From Atherix ibis (lineage: Eukaryota; Arthropoda; Insecta; Diptera; Athericidae), in the NCBI GenBank assembly GCA_958298945.1, contig OY282609.1, positions 57,570,220-57,634,219 of the forward strand: 64,000 nucleotides of DNA, written 5' to 3'. The notes under the pieces were generated by a model, which was given only the letters and a program-made list of their open reading frames with translations, did not search any database and had not been told where the DNA came from. This document shows, in pieces, positions 10,643-22,011 of this stretch (position 1 is its first letter; each line of letters starts with the position of its first letter). The position numbers and the translations under genes are program-made.

Positions 10643-12194
10643 TATATCCAGGAATCTAAGGACGACTAATATTTTCATAATTTCGAAACTTTATATTTGA
10701 CCAGAATAGATCTAAGGGTCTGGAATTATGTATAAATATCTTACCAAAATGTAAAGTAAATATTTTTTGATAGACATCTCCACATTTATTTTAATATGAT
10801 TTCAAATTCTTCCATATCTAGTTGTCCATTTTTAAACTGTTTTTTTTATGATTTCGTATTTTTAGTCCACTTTAGCTGTAATTACACAATCATGGTAAGT
10901 AGTAGTGATCTTTCTCTCGTTTTAATTAAAAATAATCTATTATTATCTATATTTTTGTAATGTTAGTTCTAAAAGGGAAGAACAAAGTGAGAGAGAGAGA
11001 GATTGAGAGAATTTTTTCTTCTATTAAATATTAAAAACAGAATTTGTTATTCCTCTCTAATAACGTAATAATATCAAATTTCGCACAATAAATCTTTTCT
11101 GTTATAAATTTATTCTCTTGAATAGTGTACATGATTTTTTCTTTTGTTATTATCTAATAAAATTTCATTATATTGCAAATATATAATTTTTCTTTATGAT
11201 TTTATCATATTGTTAAAATTTTACAGTAAGACTAAAAAAAGCTAATTAAAAATTTTAATTAGCTTTTTTTAGTCTTGTTTTAAAAGCTTTTCTTTCAATT
11301 TTCTATCGGAAATTTTGATTTTTGTTGAATTTTTTTTTTTTTTTTGATGTTTATTGTATTTTTACAATTATTTATTTTTATTTTGTCAAAATGCAAACAT
11401 TTTTTTTTTATCATAATCTATTCTTGTTTTACTGTATTTACATAGAAATGCATATCAAAATTGTGAAATGTCATTTTCGTTAAGCGTTTAAGAAGATTTT
11501 AAGTAAATTTAAAATAAATGAAAACAATTTACATACACTCACAAGCGTTATAAATAAAAATAATTTATTTTGATATTTTTAAAAATACACCAATTTTTTT
11601 TTGGATTACTTAAACGAGTATCATTGCACTGAAAATATTATTTTCAGATTTTAAAAGTTCTTAATTTTATATATTGTATATAAATTATAGTTACGAATAT
11701 GTTGTATTCGCAACTGATTTATTTTAATATATACTAAATTTCATAAAAACTATATTCATTGAAAATAAAAAATTTAAACGAAAAAATTTTTATTTTTGAA
11801 TAGTTAAAAAATTTACTATTAGATCAGTATTGTATTGTGCATGCTGTTGAGAAAAAAATATTACGTTTCTTAATCTTCTCATATTTACTAATAGTTTTCA
11901 CAAAAAAAAAATCTTAAAATAGAAAATTTCATATATGAACTAAAAGTGAAAACTTACAAGTAATATTTATAATTTAAAAAAAAAAAAACTAATTAAAAAT
12001 AAATTCAATATAAAGCGACCAAATCGATAACGATAAATAATCTTTCTATCAGGCGAAAAAAATAATATTTTTAGTTAAATTTCTTAATTCCGGAAAAAAA
12101 AACAAAAAAATTGTATATTGTTTTTTATTTGTGCTTCTGTATTATTGTTTAGTCTAAGACTCTGCCAAATGGTGAACCCGATTTTCATGTTCTT
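10643..12194. other. AT-rich spacer downstream of the SLC17 gene
   Basis: No gene is seen. It includes a GA repeat near 10990, several long A and T runs and one perfect 49-bp palindrome (listed separately). The right part must hold the 3' UTR of the minus-strand transporter gene. Confidence 0.5.
11228..11276. repeat. perfect 49-bp palindrome
   Basis: Two 24-nt arms around a single central A. The arm begins AAGACTAAAAAAAGCTAATT. It lies about 920 bp beyond the transporter stop codon. No mismatches are seen. No flanking duplication marks it as a MITE. Confidence 0.9.
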
Positions 12195-14895
12195 TTATTT
12201 TCTTGTATTGAGAGGCGTTTCCTCTGTATGGTCACCCTTTTCCATGCCTATTACTGTTGGTTTTATAACTCCTTGTTTGTTCCACGGTTGTTCTTCACCT
12301 GAACCGAGTACAACATAAACGACTATTTCGATAACGTACAGGGCAATTGTAACGAAGAATATAATTCTCCATGCACTTATTGTTTGCTGTTGATTTGAAG
12401 AAATGATAAAAAAAAAATTAATAACGAATATACTTCGAAAGAAATAGAAAATATTGAAAATCTGATTGATAATACTCACATTTCCATGGGTTATTAGCCC
12501 AACAAATACTGGAACAATTATTCCTGGTAATGTAGCAAATGTATTCGTAATAGCCATAAGGGTTCCGGCATAGTTAGGTGCAATATCGATGTGATTCGAG
12601 AGGAATCCGCAAAACATGCCTCCAATGGATGTGACACCAAGAGCCATGAGGGCGATAGCGGCTACGTGATTACATTCTATATAGCAGAGTCCGAGTAGAC
12701 AAAACATTGGAATGACAGATGCGCACAGAGTTCCAGTTTTTCGAGCAAATGTTGTAGTAATTTTGCCTAAAAAGTCAAAAAATAAAAAATATTCAAAATG
12801 GGGATTTTTTATTTTAAGAAAATTCGATTGTAATTACCTTTTGCTTTGAGCAAATCTAAGGTTTTACTTAGACCAATACTGAATAGCCAAAGGGTTAAGA
12901 AGGGTATTGCAGTGATGGTTGCATTTTGTTTAATGTTGAATTTCAAAACCTGTTTCATGTAGCTGGGCAACTCAATCAGTAACATGTACCAACCCCAATT
13001 ACTGCAGGTATGCGCAACTAAGATGGCATAAAATGGTCCAGAAGTAACGACACTCTTCCATGGTACTGGTGGTTTTTTTTCCACAACGGTACCTTCCTTT
13101 TTCATTGTGCCCAATTGTGTTGTAATAAAATCCCGTTCTTCTTGACTAATCAACGCCTGTTTGTTTGGTGTATCTTGAATTAAGAATGCCCATATAACCA
13201 TCCAGATACAGCTCAAACCGCCCATAACATAAAATACCGATTCCCATCCAAGTGAATCTGCCAATATACCAGCCAAAAGTAGTGAAATAACAGTTCCGAG
13301 GGCAGTTCCAGCGTAAACAATAGCCGACATAACACTACGTTCATTCGGTGGGGCCCATGATGCCAACATGACATGCATTGCTGGGAATGTGACACCACCG
13401 CCAATACCTTCACCAATACGCATTGCAATAAATGCTATCTCACTGGCTTTAGCCATAATCGGTGATAGAAGTGTGCAGACAACATTAATCGCTACCGAAA
13501 ACAGCATAACCCATTTAGCTGAAACTAATTCGGCCACACGAGCTCCGGGCATTTGTGATACAAAATAGCCCCAGAAATAACAGCTTAGAATTGTTCCTTG
13601 TAATGGTTCACTCCATACAAAAGGTCCATCCTAGAAGAAAAAAAATAAGAAAACCCATTTAATAATTTAATAATATTTAAATGCACAAAAGATACTCCGT
13701 ATGTTAACAGTTCATACAATTTCATGGTGCCAACAACCTTTTCAAGATGTTCTTCAATAAAATAATTAACAGAGATGCTCTTCTCAATCAGAACTTATGT
13801 TATTACTTATTCCGATAACTTTTCAAATTAAGCTCAATTGATGAAATGCATTCCGTTTTATTTGATAAAATCAATATCATCAATCGGGATGAGTATTTTG
13901 TGTTATAATTTGTAGTGATACTCATTTTAATGAAATTTTATGAAAACAATTCCATTTTATTTAATTTTTATGCGGGTTTAATTGAATTCATTTTTTAAAA
14001 TTGTTTTAAATCGATTGGCACGTCAATTTTCAAGAATCTTCCAATGCTGAAATTGTTGGTGAGATACCATTGAAGAGTGGGGCTTTTTTTTTTTGGATAT
14101 ATTAAAATGTCAATCTATAATTTGTCCGATTTCATCGTTGATTAAGAAATTTTTTGAAAAAAGAATACTTTGCATATTAAAATAAGACGAAATATTTCTT
14201 TCGCAAATAATTTTTGAGGAATTCCACAATGTATTTGATATGGAAAAAATTAAAATTATCATCGATAAACTGTAAAAGCAAATTCACTTTCAGAAATTAT
14301 TTTTCAAATCACGTTGGTACAAAGTGGCTTGCCAATTTTATTTATTAAAATTCTGCTCTCGCAGTAGAGTTAATTTAACTAAATTTAACTGAATGTGCTT
14401 GTTTTGTGCTAAAACAATCAATTTTAGTTAGTGAATAAATTTTGAGTAATGGTGTACGTCGAATGTAGGAGCAAAAACAAAATGATAAGCAGCTGCCCAG
14501 TTTTGGTCTGTTCTATTCTAAACTCATAAGTTAAGTAATATTTTGATCTCTAAATTATTGGTTCAATGGAGCAGTTAGGCATGAATTTAATCGAAAACAA
14601 ATTACAATTGAAACTTACCAATATTATAGAATATCGAATAGCGTGTCTTGTTGGGTTATTTTATTTGGGAATAACATATTTATTAGAGAGAGATTGTTAC
14701 TTACTTCACCTTTGGCTCCGGCAACTTCAGAGACGTTGCATTTCGATACTTGGACTTCTTCATGGCTACCATGCGTTATTGCTGTATGATTGACCATAGC
14801 CACTAGTGCAACACTAAGATTTACTTTTAAACCATAGATAATGGCCATGCCAATTGATCCCAAAACAGCTAATACATATCTGGCTGGAATCACTT
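12195..14895 (-). CDS. SLC17-family MFS transporter (sialin/phosphate cotransporter-like), 5' partial
   Basis: Major facilitator superfamily organic/inorganic anion transporter of the SLC17 type, an integral membrane protein. Four exons are seen: 14705-14895, 12838-13630, 12480-12766 and 12195-12386, all with GT/AG borders and consistent phase. The readable part is 487 residues. Order: VIPARYVLAVLGSIGMAIIY (TM1), an Asn-containing luminal loop, then FWGYFVSQMPGARVAEL, the MFS signature stretch RIGEGIGGGVTFPAMH with ASWAPPNERS, further TM segments, YAGTLMAITNTFATLPGI, and a C-terminal GSGEEQPWN. These blocks are typical of sialin/VGLUT relatives. The first exon shown begins with two bases of a split codon, so at least one 5' coding exon with the start Met lies upstream. 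I could not find it, and it may sit beyond the transposon cluster that starts at 15469. Substrate cannot be told from sequence. Confidence 0.9.
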
Positions 14896-15468
14896 CTGTA
14901 AAATAGAAAAAAAAATTTTTGCTTGATTTAAAATTCATTCCGTTTGTAAAAACGATTCTGACATTTTGGAAAATATTCTATACATTTTAATTGAATCGTT
15001 TAGGCCTATAATAGTAAAGTTTTAATTGACTTGTCTGATTTAAAAATGAAGTCCAATCGATATCATTTGAATTGATGATGTTATTTTCGCAAAAGAAAAT
15101 CACCCACTCTCACTGTGCGTGGTCATCTCAACATATTAAAAAAATGAAAATTCCTACGTTTCATAAAGTTTTAGATAACTTGTCCGAATTGAGTACTCAT
15201 TTATCGATTGTGACAGTTCTTTTTTGTATTTTTCCATTCATATTATATAAAATTGAAATGATTTTTTAAAAATATTTTATCTTTTTAATTAATTTGTTCC
15301 ATATAATTTGGTATTGAAAATAAAAAGTTGTTTTTGAAAAAAAGTCTATTCTAAAATCATCAAGAATAATTTTTTGATAAAATTCCAAAATAACCACTAT
15401 CAAAACTTAAAATAATATTTTGATATTAAATGTAAAACTATGTTTTTTATGCCAGACTATTTAGTATA
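14896..15468. other. probable 5' intron of the SLC17 gene
   Basis: AT-rich sequence upstream of the first exon seen. No coding exon is recognised. It is likely the start of a long first intron, since the exon at 14895 begins with a normal acceptor (TATTTTACAG). Confidence 0.4.
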
Positions 15469-15524
15469 CGAGGACTGTTCAAAATAGTATCGCGAATTTT
15501 GTGTTTTTTTCTAAAATTATTTAT

Positions 15525-17309
15525 TTATTTATGAATATCTACTTTGTCTCCTTCAAAGTAATCCCCACCAGATATTATACACTTGTGCCAACGTTTTTTC
15601 CAATCCTCGAAGCACTTCAAAAAATCATTTTTTGTGATCTTGTTCAGCTCCTCCTTCGATGCCGTCTTCATCTCCTCTATTGTAGCGTAGCGTCGTCCTT
15701 TTATGGGCCTCTTCAGTTTCGGAAACAAGAAAAAATCACAGGGGGGCAGATCTGGGTAATACAGTGGCTGCGGCATTATTAGTGTGTTGTTTTTTGCCAA
15801 AAATGGCAAAAGCCAATTTTTGTTCTTCCACAAATCCGGACGTTTCTGGCGGATTTGTTCGCGCAACTTGCGTATAACTTGCAGGTAATATTCCTGATTG
15901 ACCGTTCTATCTTGTGGCAAGAACTCATGATGCACCAAGCCCCTGCAATCGAAAAAAACTGTAAGCAAAACCTTCACATGCGACCGAACTTGGCGCGCTT
16001 TTTTCGGTCGTGGATCGTGCGGCAGCTTCCATTGGGATGATTGAGCTTTGGTTTCCACGTCATAACCATAAACCCATGATTCGTCACCAGTTATGATCCT
16101 CTGGAGCAAATTTTTATTCTTCCACAAATCCGGGCGTTTCTAGCGGATTCCTTCACGCAACTTGCGTATAACTTGCAGGTAATATTCCTTATATACCGTT
16201 CTACCCTGTGGCAAGAACTCATGATGAACCACGCCCCTGCAATCGAAGAAAACTGGAAGCAAAACCCTCACATTCGACCGAACTTGGCGCGCTTTTTCGG
16301 TCGTGGATCGTGCGGGAGCTTCAATTGGGGTGAGTGAGCTTTGGTTTCCATGTCATAACCATAAACCCATGATTCGTCAACAATTATGACTCCTCTGGAG
16401 CAAATTTTTATTCTTCCACAAATCCGGACGTTTCTGGCGGATTGCTTCGCGCAACTTGCGTATAACTTGCAGGTAATATTCCTGATTGACCGTTCTATCT
16501 TGTGGCAAGAACTCATGATGCACCACGCCCCTGCAATCGCAGAAAACTGTAAGCAAAACCTTCACATTCGACCGAACTTGACGTTTTTTTCGGTCTTGGC
16601 TCGTGCGGCAGCTTCCATTGGGATGATTGAGCTTTGATTTCCACGTCATAACCATAAACCCATGATTCGTCACCAGTTATGATCCTCTGGAGCAAATTTT
16701 TATTCTTCCACAAATCCGGGCGTTTCTAGCGGATTGCTTCGCGCAGCTTGCTTATAACTTGCAGGTAATATTCCTTATTGACCGTTCTACCCTGTGGCAA
16801 GAACTCATGATGCACCACGCCCCTGCAATCGAAGAAAACTAAGCAAAACCTTCACATTCGACCGAACTTGGCGCGCTTTTTTCAGTCGTGGATCGTGCTG
16901 GAGCTTCAATTGGGGTGAGTGAGCTTTGGTTTCCACGTCATAACCGTAAACCCATGATTCGTCACCAATTATGACTCCTTTGGAGCAAATTTTTATTCTT
17001 CCACAAATCCGGACGTTTCTAGCGGATTGCTTCGCGCAGCTTGCTTGTAACTTGCAGGTAATATTTCTTATTGACCGTTCTACCATCTGCCAAGAACTCA
17101 TGATGCACCACGCTCCTGCAATCGAAGAAAACTGTAAGCAAAACCTTCACATTCGACCGAACTTGGCGCGCTTTTTTCGGTCTTGGATCGTGCGGCAGCT
17201 TCCATTGGGATGATTGAGCTTTGGTTTCCACGTCATAACCATAAACCCATGATTCGTCACCAGTTATGACCCTCTGGAGCAAATTAGGGTCGTCGTGGAC
17301 AGAGTCCAA
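15525..17309 (-). pseudogene. mariner family A transposase remnant with five-fold internal repeat
   Basis: Read on the minus strand, homology starts near NIAKELLDSVHDDPNLLQRV and runs through TGDESWVYGYD (first catalytic Asp), KAQSSQWKLPHDPRPKKARQ, VHHEFLPQDRTVN and RQKRPDLWKNKN. Instead of continuing, it jumps back to NLLQR-ITGDESW, and does so four times with frame breaks. The last copy then proceeds to the 3' part: MPQPLYYPDLPPCDFFLFP, KRPIKGRRYATIEEM, CFEDWKKRWHKC and GGDYFEGDKVDIHK. Between KNKNWLLP and FLAKNNT the stretch carrying the second catalytic Asp is deleted. It cannot encode active transposase. Confidence 0.85.
15810..17279 (-). repeat. five tandem copies of a ~293-bp transposase segment
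   Basis: The junction GGAGCAAATTTTTATTCTTC recurs at 16103, 16397, 16689 and 16982. The original (unduplicated) border is GGAGCAAATTAGGGTCGTC at 17276. Spacings are 294, 292, 293 and 294 bp. The junction joins the WKNKN codons to the NLLQ codons across a short shared AAATT. Copies differ by scattered substitutions and small indels. Confidence 0.9.
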
Positions 17310-17543
17310 CAGCTCCTTAGCAATGTTAATGCGACGCTGTTATTGGTCGAAAATGGGCAAAAATCAAACACGAGCCAAAACACGTGCTAGCAAAGCAGCT
17401 GTCAAAAATTAACTGAACATTCAAAATGGCCGAACTTGTCGGGATAAGTGATGAATTGAGTACCAACATAACGCCACAAAAAAAATCAAAAATCGAGTAT
17501 ACGTAGCCCGCGAAAATTCAAAATTCGTGATAAACAGACCTCG

Positions 17544-18455
17544 TATATCGATAACCTATTTGTGTTGGTCGCTGAATCTAACAAATTTATATTCTGAAAT
17601 TTTAGAAAAATTCAATGAAATCTTTTATTCAAACTGGAGATCAGGTTAAGGTTTAATAAAAAAAATTCTGTCCATTAAAATATATCAATTCTAAATGCAA
17701 TTATAATACATATTATCTCTGGCGAATAAAAATATTCATCATAATTTTATTGGAAACATGATATTGAAGATATTTAATATTCTTAGAAAGGTACGCTACC
17801 CTCCTTCTAGTTGCATCGATTTCATGAAATATACAAAAGAGAATAAGAAATGTCTACAAAAATTCAATCAAGCAAAAAGCAATATTTCAAATCTATTCAA
17901 TCATCGGACTTTGTAAAAGGTGAAAAAAAAATACATTTTGGTATAAATATAATATTTCATCTAATCATGGATATTCAAGGTGATTAAATCAATTCGAACA
18001 CTTTTTCCCCTGATGTTCTGCGGTATAAGCATATGTGGGATTTAAAAATTTCATGAGACTTACTGAATTTTGTCCAATACGATTTATGGTTAAAAGCTCC
18101 GTTTAAGTCATATCTACAAAAATTCACATATGGTATACACATGATATATATATTAATATTTTCGTATAAGGACACAATAACCATAAGATAATAATTTGAG
18201 CTTTAAAATATTTTGTTAACGTACAAATAAAGGGAATGGACACATTTAGGCCTATATAAGTAAAACATGTTCAGTTTAATGAGTATGTAGTACTAGAAAA
18301 TTTATTACGAACAGCAATTTTAAGTTAGATTTACGTACAAACAGTTCTTCTATAGTAGCGAAATTACTCTGTACTGGGAATTAATTTATAAACTATCGTC
18401 CTCATTTTTTTTTTTTGGTTAAAAACTTCCACCGACTCAAAAATTGCGAGTGTTG
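17544..18455. other. AT-rich spacer between mariner elements
   Basis: No gene, RNA or repeat recognised between mariner A copy 2 and the family D mariner. Confidence 0.5.
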
Positions 18456-18644
18456 TTGGGTTGTCCGGAAAGTAATTGCGTTTTTTCCCCAACAGAGGAC
18501 TTAATTGTATTTTTTCGCAACCAACTTCACACTTAAGCCGCATAATCATATGTATTTTGATAGCTGACCTGACATAGCATGGCTTGTTTGTGAAAAAATT
18601 CGATTGATTCTACACAGTAGTTTTTGCTTGATACCCTTTTAAAT

Positions 18645-19112
18645 ATGGAAAATGAAGAACAACATTTTCGGTATATTTTACTTTTTTACTATAGAAAAGA
18701 TAAAAATGCGGTTCAAGCAAGAAAAAAATTATCCGATGTGTATGGAGAAGATGTGTTAAGTGAGCGCCAGTTCCGAAACTGGTTTGCAAAATTTCGATCC
18801 GGCAATTTTGATCTCGAAGATGCACCACGTTTTGGAAGGCCAGTTGAAGCTGATGCAGATACAATAAAGGCATTAATTGATGCAAACCGGCGAATAACAA
18901 CTCGTGAGATCGCTGAGAGATTAAATTTATCGAATACGACCGTTCATGATCATTTCAAACGGCTACGTTTTATCTCAAAGCTCGACATATGGGTTCCTCA
19001 TCTTCTTACGGAAAAAACTTTGTGCCGTCGTATTGATGTTTGTGATTTGCTTCTCAAACGCCAAGAAAATAATCCATTTTTGAAGGGACGAGAAATGGGT
19101 TTGTTACTGAAA
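18645..19112 (+). pseudogene. mariner family D transposase, N-terminal part
   Basis: From MENEEQHFRYILLFYY through a helix-turn-helix half (ARKKLSDVYGEDVLSERQFR, NWFAKFRSGNFDLEDAPRFG, ITTREIAERLNLSNTTVHDH), then ISKLDIWVPHLLTEK and LLKRQENNPFLKG. This is a well-preserved N-terminal half of a mariner transposase. A ~13-bp deletion after PFLKG, compared with the two later copies that read GIITVDEKWVVYNN, removes the first catalytic Asp region and shifts the frame. Just after, the sequence leaves mariner for a LINE fragment. Confidence 0.85.
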
Positions 19113-19512
19113 ATGCAAATCATGACTAATTTGGGTATGATCAGGAATCTGAGAAGTTTCCTTGCTCAGAATTTGGGCCTGGTTGTTGAGTAAACTGGTT
19201 TGTTGATACTTGGCCAATAAATATAAATCTTTGTCTAAGCATGGCTAAAAATTTTAAAGTCCATTTGGTCATTTGATTCGTCAAGAACTTTATTTTGACT
19301 CTCCCACCAGTTGATTAGCCCACTCATATCAGAGTATTCCAGAATGACCTGTAACCCAACGCAATTTAACATTGTGACTGTCCACCAACAAATACCGAAT
19401 TCAGTTGAGCCACGAATAGTCTCCGATACTGTTGTTAAAAATTGTTATGCTGCTATGTTTGTGGAGATTAATTACAGTCTAAACTGCTGTTCTAATTGCT
19501 CACAGTTCGATA
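19113..19512 (-). mobile_element. LINE RNase H-region fragment (antisense) inside mariner D
   Basis: The + strand here parallels the antisense LINE stretches at 39680-39900 and 41430-41520. Shared tracts include GTTGTTGAGTA..., TTGGCCAATA and a block reading GAGATTAATTACAGTCTAAA versus GAGATTCATTGCAGTCTCAA at 41461. On the minus strand it therefore derives from the RNase H region of that LINE family, heavily decayed. Confidence 0.6.
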
Positions 19513-19579
19513 TGGAAAAAGGAACGTCTATGGTATTTGGTAAAATTTTTATCTTAAAGCTAGGTTTTATCTTAAAGCT

Positions 19580-20118
19580 CGACATATGTGTATGGGTTCC
19601 TCATCTTCTTATGGAAAAAAATTTGTGACGTCGCATTGACGTTTGATTTGCTTCTCAAACGCCAAGAAAATGATCCATTTTTGAAGGGTATCATCACTGT
19701 GGACGAGAAATGGGTTGTCTACAACAATGTTAAGCGCAAAAGATCCTGGATTCATTTTGAATCCAGGATCTTTTTGAAAGAAGTACGGACCGATGATTCC
19801 ACCAGACCAAAAACCACACCAAACTGTCAATTTAGGTGATTGTAATAGGTGTTCATGAATAATTTTTGGATTTTCTTTGCTTCTCAAACGCCAAGAAAAT
19901 GATCCATTTTTGAAGGGTATCATCACTGTGGACGAGAAATGGGTTGTCTACAACAATGTTAAGCGCAAAAGATCCTGGAGTAGAAAAGATGAACCGGCTC
20001 GATGCACTTCGAAAACCAATATTCATGAAAAAAAGGTTATGCAATCTGTTTGGTGGGATTTCAGAGGAATCTTTTATTTTGAGCTTCTAGTAAAGTGTAC
20101 TATCATCAGCTGGACAAA
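19580..20118 (+). pseudogene. mariner family D catalytic fragments, duplicated around a rosa-type insert
   Basis: The segment encoding LLKRQENDPFLKGIITVDEK and WVVYNNVKRKRSW occurs twice, at 19648-19749 and 19877-19978, nearly identical. Between them, 19750-19867 matches the rosa-type element at about 20949-21060 (GTACGGACCGATGATTCCAC). After the second copy the frame continues to KVMQSVWWDFRGIFYFELL and ends soon after LDKLNGSLKEKRP. The second and third catalytic Asp blocks are missing. Confidence 0.8.
19738..19774. repeat. perfect 17-bp hairpin at a transposon-transposon junction
   Basis: Arms 19738-19754 and 19758-19774 with a TTT loop; the arm contains GATCCTGGATTCA. It lies exactly where mariner D sequence meets the rosa-type fragment. 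The related rosa sequence at 20949 lacks the extra arm. Confidence 0.9.
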
Positions 20119-20160
20119 TTGAATGGTTCACTTAAAGAAAAAAGACCAATAAATAAACTA

Positions 20161-20218
20161 TTGGGTTGTTCGGAAAGTAATTACGTAATAAAACGAAATT
20201 ACTTTCCGGACAACCCAA
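20161..20218. repeat. 58-bp mariner ITR-ITR palindrome flanked by TA
   Basis: Two mariner D inverted repeats lie head to head, separated by about 5 bp. The left starts TTGGGTTGTTCGGAAAGTAA, the right (reverse complement) TTGGGTTGTCCGGAAAGTAA. They differ at 2 of 26 positions. TA precedes (20159-20160) and follows (20219-20220). It behaves as a minimal element of two termini with almost nothing between. Confidence 0.85.
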
Positions 20219-20499
20219 TAATTTGTCCGAAATGGCTAATTGTCTATCGATTCTGACAGTTCTTTCGTTTAAACTCAATATTATTTTTACATAAAAGAGA
20301 CTCATTCAGACTGTGAGTAGTTTTATTAAAATATTTTGAAAAATATAAAAAAAAACCTTAACAGGCATCCTGAGTTGATAGTATTTTAATTTATTGCTCT
20401 AAATTAGGTATTTTTTTGTGGATCAGTAACATTATGAGTGTGTTCTCTTTAAATTTCAAGCAATAATTGATTTTTGACCTACTTTGATAATTTTTTAGA

Positions 20500-21715
20500 A
20501 GAACAATCGATACAATTAAGTTCTAAATAAAACGTCATTCAAATGGCCCCCACGACTTCTTTTGCAGGAACGAATTCTATGAACCCAATTTTCGAGCACT
20601 TTTTCCACTAAATCAATTCGTATGTCATGGAATAGCACGTTCAATATTGACTTCTAAAGCTTGAAGAGATTATTGCTAAAGACCAATGACTTCAAATAAC
20701 CCCACAAGAAATAGTCTAATGGTATTAAATCACAACTTCTTGGAGGCCATTCAATGTCACAATTTCTTGAAATAATCGAATCTCCAAACTTTTCTCGCAA
20801 TAATTCGGTTGTTGCACGTGCTGTGTGGCACGTAGCCCCGTCTTATTGGAACCAGATGTTGTCAAGATCAACTTCTTCCAATTTCGGCCATAAAAAGTTG
20901 ATTATAATCGATATATACCGCTCTCCATTGACAGTAACGGTGTTACCAGATTCATTTTGAAAGAAGTACGGACCGATGATTCCACCAGACCAAAAACCAC
21001 ACCAAAATGTCAATTTAGGTGAATGTAATGGGTGTTCATGAATAATTTGTGGATTTTCTTCGCACCAGAATCGACAGTTTTGTTTATTTACTACACCACT
21101 CAGATGAAAGTGAGCCTCATCGGAGAATATGATTTTCTTAAAAAAATCGTTATCGTTTTCAAGTTGTTCCAAGACAAAATCAGCAAATTCATTGGTGGTC
21201 CAATAGCTTCAGTTCTTGAGTGATAACAATTTTATACGGATGCAAGCCCAAATCCTTTCTCAAAATCCGCCAGGTTGTGGTTTGAGACAGTCCCAATTCT
21301 TTAGAACGTCTTGAAATCGATAAATTGCGGTCTTCAGCAACACTTGCCTGAACGGCAGCAATATTTTCATTACTTCAAGCGGTTCTTTGTCTTATTGGCA
21401 CTTGAACATTATGTAAAGAAAATGTACGCTCGAAATTTTTAACAATTCGACGAATAGCGGGCACAGTTGGACGATTATTACGACCATAAAATGGCAAAAG
21501 CGCACGGAAAGTTGCAATTGGAGAACGATTATTTTGATAATAAAATTGAATAATTTGTAACCGTTATTCTTGCGTATATCGCTCCATGATAAAATTGTAA
21601 ACATTACTGAATACAATGAAAAAAAAGATAGATCATGACATATTACAAATGGCCGAAACGTCACTTAGAAATCATATCACTATTATTGAAAAACCCTATA
21701 TATGTTAAATGGTTT
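20500..21715 (-). mobile_element. rosa-type (DD41D) Tc1/mariner element, degenerate
   Basis: Minus-strand remains of a transposase. Order: MERY start near 21585; helix-turn-helix blocks NRPTVPAIRRIVKNFE and SISRRSKELGLSQTTTWRIL; EAHFHLSG with the first acidic site; CRFWCEENPQIIHEHPLHSP; WCGFWSGGIIGPYFF; DGATCHTARATTELLREKFG and PRSCDLIPLDYFLWGY. Exactly 41 residues separate the second and third Asp, which is the spacing of the rosa (DD41D) group. A stop replaces the residue before DGATCH, and there are several frameshifts. The right terminus may be the ACCCTATATATG region near 21697, next to TTGAAAAACCC; the left end is unclear. Confidence 0.75.
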
Positions 21716-22011
21716 GGGGTGATTCTCATGTATTATTAATTATAATTTGATACATTTTTTCGGTATTCTGTTCTTATGAGCATATTGGCATAATTTATGT
21801 ACATACCACCTTGATCAAAAAGTTCCCGGAACGACGGGAGTGTGGCGCTCCCATCGTTCCGATTTGAGTTCTGTTTTTTTTTGTTAAGTTGGTACATCTG
21901 TTGTTGATATTCCCTCTCAGTCTTAACGTCATATCTTGACATGTGCAAAAGTTACGTAGCCAAGAGTAAATCTATCTCTGTGGGTGTTGGCGATTTTTTA
22001 TAATTTTAGAA

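Larger units (their letters stand above)
15469..17543 (-). mobile_element. mariner family A, copy 2, with expanded internal tandem repeat
   Basis: A TA-flanked (15467-15468, 17544-17545) defective mariner in minus orientation. Ends: CGAGGACTGTTCAAAATAG on the left and CGAGGTCTGTTTATCACG (reverse complement) on the right, the latter missing 7 bp. The 5' (right) end and 3' (left) end are both present. The interior holds five tandem copies of a ~293-bp transposase segment. The copy lacks the N-terminal half of the transposase and the HHDNAPAH catalytic block. Confidence 0.85.
18456..20218 (+). mobile_element. mariner family D, rearranged copy
   Basis: The left end reads TTGGGTTGTCCGGAAAGTAA at 18456; the right end is its inverse, finishing at 20218 before TA. 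There is no clear TA at the left edge. The interior is a patchwork: mariner 5' part to ~19112, antisense LINE to ~19512, mariner again to ~19750, a rosa-type fragment to ~19867, then mariner again with a 102-bp duplicated segment to ~20118. The total order cannot come from simple nested insertion alone. Confidence 0.75.

Noticed and set aside
15072..15269. 65-residue frame in the presumed SLC17 intron as the missing first exon
   Set aside because: It is on the opposite strand to the transporter and shows no transporter-like sequence.
20257..20290. GATTNTGACAGTTCTTT tract shared with 15208-15230 as a possible transposon end
   Set aside because: The match is short and no inverted partner or target duplication was found.
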